This document shows, one piece after another, positions 1-7,192 of a stretch of DNA of 9,701 bases. A program made the position numbers and the translations under genes. The stretch covers positions 1 through 9,701 of the forward strand of contig JAQXFM010000029.1 of the NCBI GenBank assembly GCA_029250305.1. Direction: 5' to 3'. The DNA is from Candidatus Poseidoniaceae archaeon. GTDB lineage: Archaea > Thermoplasmatota > Poseidoniia > Poseidoniales > Poseidoniaceae. A model generated the notes under the pieces. That model had not been told where the DNA came from. It did not search any database and saw only the letters and a program-made list of their open reading frames with translations. Each line of letters opens with the position of its first letter. The first letter of the stretch is position 1.

Positions 1-1852
1 CATCCTGATCGGCCGTGCTGCTGTCACCCCTGTTGGTGATGCGAGACGTAATTCGGGTGTAAGCGAGTTCTTCCTCGCCATCGACACTGACGACCAAGAA
101 CACCTCAATGCTTGAACGAGGTTGGATGTCAATGTCCACAAATTGGACACCATCAGCGTCCTCGTAATGCACATCCCAAGCAGGTGTCGCTGTTTGTTGC
201 ATCACTGAGCATCTGAAAGTATCCTTGACGTTTCCGAGGTTCTCGATGGTGATCGGGAAGCGGACTTCGCTTCCAGAGCGTCCAGTCTGATCGGTCGCAG
301 GAGCATCTGCTTCCATCCCGTGAACGGCCTTGACAGTCACCCTCAGGACAACTTCATCATAGGCTGCACCGCCGCTTGAAGGTAGAACTGAGAACGTGAG
401 ATCAATTTCCTCGGTTGCAAGTGCGTTGATTGGTACATCAATGGTGACCGAAACATCACTGCTCTTTTCAGAGCCGTGCTTTGAGCCGACGCTCACGGTT
501 GTGGCATCAAGGCGCACAGCCCATCCACTTGGAGCGCTTGATGCTGAGACGCGGAGGTTGTCAGGCCCGTTTCCATCGTTTGTGACGGTGAGGGTCGTTG
601 TACCGTTGCTGCCCGGTTCAATGTTTGGAAGCAGGGATTGTGAAACAGAAATGCTTGCGCCGTACGATTGGCCGACCTTGACTCGCAATTCCTTGCTGCA
701 CTTCACAGCACTGCCATCTTTACCGAGGATGTTGATGACCGTTTCTGAACCTGCCGTGACCGAATCGTCGGGAGAAACTTTGAGATCAAAGGTACGGGTT
801 CCCTCACCGTCATTGTATGGTAAGAGGCCGGAAGAGGCCCCATCGAAGCTGATCCAACTTGACCGGCTTGCAGGTGAGGATGATTTGCCCATGGTCACTG
901 ACCAGTCGCTGTTACCGGTGTTGGTAAGGGTGGCACTGAGCGTACCTTCTGCACCCGGGTTGACCGTGACTGTGGATTTCGACAGGGACATTTCGCATTC
1001 ATGCAATTCAGGGACAGTGAGGCTAAAATCTTCGGAATCGGATGCGTTTTGAGTTGGGTCGTTGCTAACGACGCCTGTCACTTCCCAGCAGTATTTGTCT
1101 GCTGCTTGACCGTCAGGAACTTCCACTGAAACAACAACTGTCACAGATTCATTCTGGTCCAAGTTGACGGATTCTTCGTCCAACTCCACTGTCAAATCGT
1201 CTGTGTTCTGGCACCCGGCTCCGTCTGTCTCTTCAACCGTTAGAGCAACCGTCTCGTTGGTTTGTCCAGTGTTTTCCACATCAACATCGTATTCGACAAT
1301 GGACTGTCCGCCCCATGTTTTGGTTGTGGTAGGCATGGTGACTTCAACGCCAAAGAGCGCACTACCGGAACCGTCGCCGGCCGTTGTGGTCACTGTTTTG
1401 GTTTCAGTTGCAGGCTGCCCAGGTGTTTCTGGAGGCTCTGGTTGTTCAGTTGCCGTAGCTGAAATAGTAGTGTCACAACTGCCTTCTGCAGTTTGGGTCA
1501 ACGTGACGTTCATGGTGGTCTCGCCAAAGTCGCCAGATTCAATTGGCCCTGGAATTTGAACAATGCTTGACGAGTATGCGCCACATTCTTGCGTTTGTTC
1601 TTCGGTTGAAGACAGTGAAACTGTGATCGGCGTCGAACCTTGGTTGTAGACGCGAACAGTGTATTCACCCGACTCACCAGGGTTGACTTCTTGCCCATTT
1701 GCGGGGCTCGTTGTGATGAAAATACTTGCATCCCTCGCACCATCAGCACTTGCCACAGGAGCAAGGGTTGGTACGACGGAAAGCAGGAGCAAACCGACGA
1801 GCAAAAGGGCACGATGAGAAGCATGCTTCGATGATTCTTGACGGGGGTCCAT
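1..1852 (-). CDS. Secreted multi-module NEW3/CARDB-like Ig-fold surface protein (C-terminus beyond window)
   Basis: The reading frame is open from the ATG at 1852 to the left edge, giving 617 residues without a stop, so the gene is 3'-truncated by the window only. It begins with a clear signal peptide: a charged N-region (residues 1-14), a leucine-rich core (15-30) and an A-S-A cleavage site at 34-36. At least five beta-sandwich modules follow (about 40-135, 165-280, 284-392, 397-508, 513-617), each carrying the N-x-G turn typical of NEW3/CARDB-like domains (YNQGST 69, ENTGQT 193, TNTGNS 310, TNDGNG 424, ENLGNV 537). Module 4 also has the P-x-G-W motif (441-444). A Pro/Thr-rich linker spans 136-158. 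Modules 1-3 each hold two cysteines (90/126, 214/255, 286/385), suggesting a disulfide per module. No catalytic motif is visible; the role is probably structural or adhesive at the cell surface. A membrane anchor may lie in the unseen C-terminus. There is no Shine-Dalgarno before the ATG, but a TATA-like box lies 26 bases upstream. Confidence 0.88.
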   Translation of the reverse strand, partial: MDPRQESSKHASHRALLLVGLLLLSVVPTLAPVASADGARDASIFITTSPANGQEVNPGESGEYTVRVYNQGSTPITVSLSSTEEQTQECGAYSSSIVQIPGPIESGDFGETTMNVTLTQTAEGSCDTTISATATEQPEPPETPGQPATETKTVTTTAGDGSGSALFGVEVTMPTTTKTWGGQSIVEYDVDVENTGQTNETVALTVEETDGAGCQNTDDLTVELDEESVNLDQNESVTVVVSVEVPDGQAADKYCWEVTGVVSNDPTQNASDSEDFSLTVPELHECEMSLSKSTVTVNPGAEGTLSATLTNTGNSDWSVTMGKSSSPASRSSWISFDGASSGLLPYNDGEGTRTFDLKVSPDDSVTAGSETVINILGKDGSAVKCSKELRVKVGQSYGASISVSQSLLPNIEPGSNGTTTLTVTNDGNGPDNLRVSASSAPSGWAVRLDATTVSVGSKHGSEKSSDVSVTIDVPINALATEEIDLTFSVLPSSGGAAYDEVVLRVTVKAVHGMEADAPATDQTGRSGSEVRFPITIENLGNVKDTFRCSVMQQTATPAWDVHYEDADGVQFVDIDIQPRSSIEVFLVVSVDGEEELAYTRITSRITNRGDSSTADQD

Positions 1853-1860
1853 GACCCCCG
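1842..1860 (-). repeat. Perfect 8-bp inverted repeat with the start codon as its loop
   Basis: Bases 1842-1849 (CGGGGGTC) and 1853-1860 (GACCCCCG) are exact reverse complements, separated by three bases. On the minus strand those three bases are the ATG that starts the left-hand surface protein. An RNA containing both arms could form a very GC-rich stem with AUG as the loop. There is no T-tract on either side, so it does not look like an intrinsic terminator. That the repeat exists is seen directly; any regulatory role is inference. Confidence 0.6.
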
Positions 1861-1873
1861 GTGGAAGCCTTAG

Positions 1874-1881
1874 TATCAAAA
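1874..1881 (-). promoter_or_regulatory. TATA-like archaeal promoter box for the left-hand surface protein
   Basis: On the minus strand these bases read TTTTGATA and sit 29 to 22 bases upstream of the ATG at 1852, in the 63-base gap after the protease gene. The spacing matches an archaeal TATA box whose transcript would start at or next to the ATG, a leaderless mRNA, which agrees with the absence of a Shine-Dalgarno. The match to the archaeal TATA consensus is partial. Confidence 0.45.
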
Positions 1882-1915
1882 GGCTCCCCAGTGTTGTGCA
1901 CGAAGCAAAATGAAC

Positions 1916-4900
1916 TCAGGCCAAGACGAAGGTCGTGGCAGCGGCGGAGCAATTTACGCATGCCTCCAACGCACCTGCTTGACAGGTTGAAACATCCGAG
2001 CGGTGGTAACGAGCGCCACAACCTGGGCAACCCTGCATCGGACCTGTGATGGTTTGGCGGCATGACCAGCACATTGGACCGGAAGCAATAGCAGGCGTTT
2101 GGGCCACGGCTGGGGCCACTGGAGCGGTGAAGACCGGTGCGTGTTTTGCTTGTCCAAAGGCTTGGGCAGCCTCGGGTTTTGAACGGCGCATGATCAGTGC
2201 GCCAAGGACACCAGCGAGGACGAGCAGGACAATCGGTCCAAGCACTGTCACCGGGAGTGATCCGCCTGAAGTGGCCGTCGGCTCACCCACTGATTGAACT
2301 TCGAGGGTCACGCTGGAGGTTGAAACTGCGGGTGCGTCTGCCAAAGCAAGGGCGATGGTCCCTGTTCCCGGCCGAGTTGCTTCGACAATCAGCCGCACGG
2401 TCATGGACTGGCCTGGCTGCAAATCTGCGATGTCATCGCCGTCGATTGATGCAATCCAACCTTTACTGACTTCGGTGGTCAACTGGTGAGAAAATTGTGT
2501 GTTGCCAGTGTTTGTTAGCGTGACTTCGAGCGTTGATTCTTTACCTGTGTCGAATGGAACGGTGCGTTCCTGAACCCATGAAGCTTCCATCACACTCGCC
2601 ACATAGAGACCTACAAGTTCAGTTTGCTCCACACCGTTTCCAGCAAGGGTGACGCTGAACGATGGTTCGCTTAATGGAGCCATGGTAGCAGGAATGAGAA
2701 CGGTGCACACTACGGGGGAAACATCATTGAAACCGAGCGGCTCGACATCCAAACATTCCCCAAAGAGCCCTTGGCCAAGAGCGATCGATACTTCAGGCAA
2801 CCACTCAACATCAGCGCTGTTGCTGGCCAGCCATGTGAACACCAGCGGTTCACCTGCTGGATGAGACCCCGGACCAAGTGGATTGGTGTAACTCGAACCA
2901 TCCTCAAGCACAAGACTCACGAACTGAAGCGAGGGTTCAGGCAGAACCTCAACCTCGAATTGTCCAACCCATGTGGTACGGACGCCATCTGCATCAAGGT
3001 GGAACTTTACTTCCCCACTTCGAGCGGTCCCGTCGCCTTCGATGCCAATAAGGATGTTTTCAGTTGAAGCCCAATTGAGTTCGAGAACCGACAAACCAGA
3101 ACTCACGCTCCAACCAGTTGGAAGTTCAAACGAGGGTGTGAGGCTCAAGTCGAGGTTCCCTTTGTGCTCGACCGAGAACATCATGCTGAACGTGGAATCA
3201 GGCCGGAGCGCCCCGATATTTGTCTCTAAGTCAATGTCGATGGTTCGCACTTCTTCGACCTTGATTGGAATTTGGAACACCCAACTGTCTTGGATTTCGG
3301 TCTGGGAAATAGCAGTCAACTGAACGATGCGTTCGGCCCCAGCCCCAGTCATGACCTGTGGAGGCGTGAACGTCATGCCGATTGCCTTGTAAGCATCGAG
3401 CGCAATTAAACCGGTTGAACCTGACGTTGCTCCCGGGTCGCTCGCCAAATCATCAAACCCTGCGTTCCAACCAGCTGGTGCTTGCAAAAACAGGTCATAG
3501 CCGATGTCTGCGTTTCCAATATTGAACAATCGAATGTCGATCGATGTTGGATCCGATGGCGAGACTGGTACGATTTGGTAGTCGTATTCCAAACGCAAGT
3601 TTGGCAATTCGGGGACAACGAAGTCAAGTGTGTATGGGTAGGTCACACCGTTATCGACATCAAGACCGAGAAGTTCGATTTGGTACGTACCCGGGGTGGG
3701 AGGCGTCGGGTGGACAAGCGTCACGGTGATGTTCGCAGAATCCCGCCCTTCAAGGCTGAAATTAGATTCTGTCGCCCCAACATACCACGATTCAGATTGT
3801 CCCGTGTTGATGTTTGTGATGCCGTTGGTGCTCATGCTGGCATTGGTTGAGATCAGTGCGGTGTTGGTAAGGGAAACATTCCATGAGGTGGTGGAAGCGC
3901 TGGTGTTGAGCAAAACCTGCTGTTGTGGTTCCGCCGTCAACTTCACCCCAGGGGCCGTGACATCGACCTCGATGTCGTGCCGATTGTTGTTCTCGAGGAT
4001 TTCCTCGATGTCATCATCAGGGTCGATGATGAAGGAAAGGGTCGTTTCGCCAGAAGTCTGTGGCGTCCAATACCAAATTTGAGTCTTGGTTGAACCTGCA
4101 CCAACATCGATGTTTTTGCTATCGATGAGTGCGTCATCAACCCGGAATTCAATGTCGAAGAAATCTGCCCGAACGTTGCCAACGTTGAACACTTTCGTCG
4201 TCAGCTGAAGTTGGTCACCGACTTGAGGAATGGATACGGACATTTCGAATGCATCGACGATGAACTCTGGATCGGGTCGCAAATCATTCACACCATGACC
4301 TCGTACAGCGATGGCGAAGGGTTGAGCCGTGCTACCGCCATGGAGGGTGTCCTTGACTTTGACCGTCCAAATCCCAACCTCAGCGCTGTCAATAAGCACG
4401 ACTTCGAGGTTGTTGATCGTGTCCGCACTGCCGCCAGTGGTGGATTGTCCACTTGCGAAGTCATTGCCGAGGTAAACAGTCCCAGATGGTGCGGTGATTT
4501 CCAAATCGAGGTTGTTGACAAGTTGGTTCGATGAAAAGGTCGAGCCACGCTCATCCGACCATGCAAGCACCGATTTGAAACCGCCATTGGATTGTGTGAT
4601 GTTGAAGGTGTAGCTTTTGGAATTCCCAGAACCAGAAAGCACTGAGCGATCATCGACCCATATGCCTTGGCCAGAGGTGGGAGCGAGGGTTTCTCTCAAG
4701 TTGACCTTCCCCCATCCTTCGTTATCATTTGGAATATCTCGAGAGCCGAGGTCCGTTGCCCCTAACACCATGAGCGCCTTGACAAGAGCGCCTTGGGGCG
4801 ATGGGCGTTGAGCGATTTCCTCAAGGTATTCTCGAATCATTGTCGCAGCACCTGCTGCGTTCGGAGTGGCCATGGAGGTGCCAGTGTATTCGAGGTAGTA

Positions 4901-6469
4901 CGTGCTCGACCACGTTGAACTGCCGGTATCGGTTGCTTCCTGAGCGCGGCATGAACGAACGTAGCCACCGGGTGCAATGAGGTCAGGTTTGATCCGCCCG
5001 TCGTCGGTTGGACCCCTCGATGAGCCCGACATGATGGTGTCAGGTGCGCCAGCGTACCGGTTCTGATGGTTTCCAACGGAGATGATGTTCTTGGCTGTTG
5101 CAGGTGCGCCCACAGTCCCGGTGTTTGGCCCATCATTTCCTGCGGCAAAGAGAATGGTCAAGCCATCCCTTCCGTTGTAGTAGCGGTCGTAGTAATTCGC
5201 ACGGTCATCGACGTCTTCTGCCGACGATGTGTACTTTCCTTGGTCACTGGCTTGTGAGGAACCCCAAGAATTGGTGTGGGTTCTTGCACCGGCCGAGTAG
5301 GCAGAATTGAGAAGGTAATTGAGCGAAGGAGATTGGAAATTCCCTGTGTTGTCATTTTCCATGGCTTGGAAGAACAAATCTGCTTCCGGCGCCACACCCG
5401 CATAACCGCCCTGAGCCCCATCGCCCAACACTGTGCATGAAACGTGCGTGCCGTGGCCTGAATGCTTGTCAGCTGTCGAACCATCTCCAATGACATCGTT
5501 GTTGCCGACAACTCGGGTTCCAAAATCACCATGATCTTCGTCCAAACCGGAATCTGCAACGGCAACAATTTGACCCGACCCGTCTAAATCGGTGGTGAAG
5601 TACGTCGTCATCTGACTGGTTTTCATATGGCTCTTGGCGTTGTTGTTGTAGGTGATGAACGCAGGATCGAATTGGAACAATCTCAGGGATGGTTGAGCCA
5701 TTAAACCCAGCAAGTCAGTGGTGGTAAGGGTCCCCTCATACCTTCCTTCATCCCATTTCTTGGCTTCTTCGAACACCAATGGTGCCACATCGCCCAAGCC
5801 TTGAATCAAAGAAGAGCCAACTGCATCGTGGAATTCAACCTCATCCAGTGGTCCAGATTCTGTTCGCCATCCCTCAATGCGCATTAACTCACCTTGGAGC
5901 GAAGCAACACCTGCCTCGAGCATCAAGACATCAAGCACCGCTTCATCCATCAGCATGCCCATAGGAACAGAATGTTGCGCTGCAACACCGTCAATCAAAG
6001 AGGCTTGCTGGAGGGCGTAAGGTGTGCCCTGAACCATCAAACCTGAAGGTGAAATGTATTCTCGTACGCTGACGCCTTCCATGGCTGTGATGTGATGACG
6101 CACCGTTTGCAGTTCCACAGAGGTATCAATCAAAAACAGACGCAAGTCTGCCCTTCCTTCCAACCAAGCGCTTGACATTGGTCGATCAAGGTGAAGGCCA
6201 TCGGCGTCAAATGTGCCGAGGCTTGAATCTGCAGTGAGGGTTCGCGCTTCCGTGATGGATGCCTCATCAAAGGAGCCGACTGCATCGCCGTAGACGCCAT
6301 CGACCAAATCGAATTGGACCCACTCCACACCGTCGTTATTTTGCAGGGATTCATCCGCCGCAGGGTCGTTCAAATCCACGGTAGAAAACGTGCTCTGCAA
6401 GACAAATAGAGTGACGAGAAACCACGCCCCCAGCACCGTACGGCGTGCTTGCATGATTTGGCCTTTCAT
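1916..6469 (-). CDS. Membrane-anchored Kp-43-like subtilisin (S8) protease with CARDB/Ig-like ectodomain and cytoplasmic RING-like zinc finger
   Basis: This is a 1,517-residue serine endopeptidase predicted to act outside the cell. An N-terminal signal segment (about 11-28) is followed by a probable propeptide (about 100-270). The S8 domain (about 285-600) has an intact triad: Asp306 in VADSG, His339 in HGTH, Ser532 in GTSMATP, with oxyanion Asn445 in AAGND. The phrases DGSGQIVAVADSGLD, AGARTHTNSWG and SSRGPTDDGRIKPD are typical of Kp-43-type subtilases, as is the jelly-roll domain after it (about 603-725, with NNLDLEITAPSGTVYLGND). A CARDB domain occupies about 735-838 (signature DPDDDIEEILENNN). 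Several more beta-sandwich modules run to about 1395; one has a likely disulfide (Cys1239/Cys1255). A single membrane span (1405-1427) is followed by RRSK, placing the tail inside the cell. After a Pro/Ala-rich linker, the tail has eight metal ligands in C4HC3 order (Cys1467 to Cys1507). The substrate is unknown, presumably environmental or envelope protein. The start may instead be Met6 (6454), which fits the upstream TATA-like box better. Confidence 0.95.
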   Translation of the reverse strand: MKGQIMQARRTVLGAWFLVTLFVLQSTFSTVDLNDPAADESLQNNDGVEWVQFDLVDGVYGDAVGSFDEASITEARTLTADSSLGTFDADGLHLDRPMSSAWLEGRADLRLFLIDTSVELQTVRHHITAMEGVSVREYISPSGLMVQGTPYALQQASLIDGVAAQHSVPMGMLMDEAVLDVLMLEAGVASLQGELMRIEGWRTESGPLDEVEFHDAVGSSLIQGLGDVAPLVFEEAKKWDEGRYEGTLTTTDLLGLMAQPSLRLFQFDPAFITYNNNAKSHMKTSQMTTYFTTDLDGSGQIVAVADSGLDEDHGDFGTRVVGNNDVIGDGSTADKHSGHGTHVSCTVLGDGAQGGYAGVAPEADLFFQAMENDNTGNFQSPSLNYLLNSAYSAGARTHTNSWGSSQASDQGKYTSSAEDVDDRANYYDRYYNGRDGLTILFAAGNDGPNTGTVGAPATAKNIISVGNHQNRYAGAPDTIMSGSSRGPTDDGRIKPDLIAPGGYVRSCRAQEATDTGSSTWSSTYYLEYTGTSMATPNAAGAATMIREYLEEIAQRPSPQGALVKALMVLGATDLGSRDIPNDNEGWGKVNLRETLAPTSGQGIWVDDRSVLSGSGNSKSYTFNITQSNGGFKSVLAWSDERGSTFSSNQLVNNLDLEITAPSGTVYLGNDFASGQSTTGGSADTINNLEVVLIDSAEVGIWTVKVKDTLHGGSTAQPFAIAVRGHGVNDLRPDPEFIVDAFEMSVSIPQVGDQLQLTTKVFNVGNVRADFFDIEFRVDDALIDSKNIDVGAGSTKTQIWYWTPQTSGETTLSFIIDPDDDIEEILENNNRHDIEVDVTAPGVKLTAEPQQQVLLNTSASTTSWNVSLTNTALISTNASMSTNGITNINTGQSESWYVGATESNFSLEGRDSANITVTLVHPTPPTPGTYQIELLGLDVDNGVTYPYTLDFVVPELPNLRLEYDYQIVPVSPSDPTSIDIRLFNIGNADIGYDLFLQAPAGWNAGFDDLASDPGATSGSTGLIALDAYKAIGMTFTPPQVMTGAGAERIVQLTAISQTEIQDSWVFQIPIKVEEVRTIDIDLETNIGALRPDSTFSMMFSVEHKGNLDLSLTPSFELPTGWSVSSGLSVLELNWASTENILIGIEGDGTARSGEVKFHLDADGVRTTWVGQFEVEVLPEPSLQFVSLVLEDGSSYTNPLGPGSHPAGEPLVFTWLASNSADVEWLPEVSIALGQGLFGECLDVEPLGFNDVSPVVCTVLIPATMAPLSEPSFSVTLAGNGVEQTELVGLYVASVMEASWVQERTVPFDTGKESTLEVTLTNTGNTQFSHQLTTEVSKGWIASIDGDDIADLQPGQSMTVRLIVEATRPGTGTIALALADAPAVSTSSVTLEVQSVGEPTATSGGSLPVTVLGPIVLLVLAGVLGALIMRRSKPEAAQAFGQAKHAPVFTAPVAPAVAQTPAIASGPMCWSCRQTITGPMQGCPGCGARYHRSDVSTCQAGALEACVNCSAAATTFVLA

Positions 6470-6476
6470 CCCCGTG

Positions 6477-6483
6477 CTTTATC
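6477..6483 (-). promoter_or_regulatory. TATA-like promoter box before the protease
   Basis: The minus strand reads GATAAAG here. It is centred 26 bases upstream of the ATG at 6454 (Met6 of the longest frame) but only 11 bases upstream of the ATG at 6469. If it is a real TATA box, transcription would begin at Met6 and the mRNA would be leaderless. The gap between the preceding stop (6525) and this gene shows no good Shine-Dalgarno for either start. The motif is short and degenerate. Confidence 0.35.
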
Positions 6484-6524
6484 GCTTGGGGTCTGTTGAA
6501 CAGGTCGCATGGCTGTACAGGCCT

Positions 6525-7181
6525 TCAACCCAGAGGCCAGATTGTGCGGTCTGCCTTGTCGTAGAAAAATTCTGTAGCCCAATAACCAACTTCATGTTCC
6601 CAAGATTCGCTTTGCGCTTCACCTGTGTAATCGGTCCATTCCAATTCGACGGTGATTCGGTATTCATCCCATACAGTGTAACCAACGACGAGCATCTCAA
6701 GATCGTCGCCTGCAATTGAAGAATGGGCGCCGATGGAGTCCACCTCAATGCGCATTGTTTCGTAAATTTCAGAGCCGTTGGCAGATTCAAAGTGAACCTG
6801 AACCACAACATCAGTGATGGCACGGCTGCCTGTGTTGTGAATTTCCGACATCATGAGGTGGCCGCCACGTTGCATGTATTGTGTTTCCACGTTAACGGAG
6901 TCTCGTGGTAGCATCCAGTACCATCCACTGAGCAAGACGCCAATGAACATCAACAGGACAATCCCTGCTAAAGCCACCTGTCGAGGTGAGATTTTCTGGC
7001 TGAGTGCATCAACCGCTTCCTTCGCCCGTCGAACATCTTCCATGGTCTCTTCCATGTCCGCATCATAATCAGCATCCAACGCAACAAGATCGAGCAATCC
7101 AGTGCCACCCTGAAGGTCGTCTTCGTGAACCAACAGTTCTCCCTCCTTACCAACGGGAAGAATGCGTCGTTCACCACTCAT
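6525..7181 (-). CDS. Single-pass membrane protein with small extracytoplasmic beta domain, function unknown
   Basis: This is a 218-residue protein I do not recognise. The N-terminal 64 residues are hydrophilic and acidic (for example DADYDADMEETMED at 36-49), and residues 42-63 are likely helical. One strong membrane span covers 69-90 (VALAGIVLLMFIGVLLSGWYWM). Basic residues Arg51, Arg52, Lys54, Lys63 and Arg67 precede it, so the N-terminus should be cytoplasmic and residues 93-218 outside. The outer part has alternating strand-like segments with an H-N-T-G-S turn at 115-119, resembling the N-T-G turns of the CARDB/FxLYD-like Ig-fold proteins next to it, followed by VVVQVHFES and YRITVELEWTDYTGE. 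It starts 9 bases after the stop of the upstream gene and has a strong Shine-Dalgarno overlapping that stop, so it is an internal operon gene. It may work with the large exported protein encoded upstream, but the sequence gives no direct proof. Confidence 0.85.
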   Translation of the reverse strand: MSGERRILPVGKEGELLVHEDDLQGGTGLLDLVALDADYDADMEETMEDVRRAKEAVDALSQKISPRQVALAGIVLLMFIGVLLSGWYWMLPRDSVNVETQYMQRGGHLMMSEIHNTGSRAITDVVVQVHFESANGSEIYETMRIEVDSIGAHSSIAGDDLEMLVVGYTVWDEYRITVELEWTDYTGEAQSESWEHEVGYWATEFFYDKADRTIWPLG

Positions 7182-7185
7182 GCTT

Positions 7186-7192
7186 TCACCTC
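7186..7192 (-). promoter_or_regulatory. Ribosome binding site overlapping the upstream stop codon
   Basis: The minus strand reads GAGGTGA, complementary to the archaeal 16S 3' end (core CACCUC), four bases before the ATG at 7181. Its first two bases (GA) fall inside the TGA stop of the preceding gene (7193-7191), indicating coupled translation. It fixes the start of the 218-residue protein. Confidence 0.75.

Noticed and set aside
396..1559. Long plus-strand reading frames (396-1052 and 1164-1559)
   Set aside because: They lie antisense to a continuous minus-strand frame with a signal peptide and recognisable repeated Ig-like modules; their own translations show no domain or composition of a real protein.
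1510..1824. A 104-residue minus-strand frame inside the left-hand surface protein
   Set aside because: It is in another frame of the same strand. The frame starting at 1852 has the signal peptide and runs unbroken past it.
1842..1860. The inverted repeat as a transcription terminator for the protease gene
   Set aside because: No T-rich tract follows on either strand, and it lies past a promoter-like box and over a start codon.
6513..6520. Palindrome CTGTACAG in the gap before the protease
   Set aside because: It is only 8 bases long, with no second copy in the window and no T-tract. It is easily explained by chance, so I do not call an operator or terminator.
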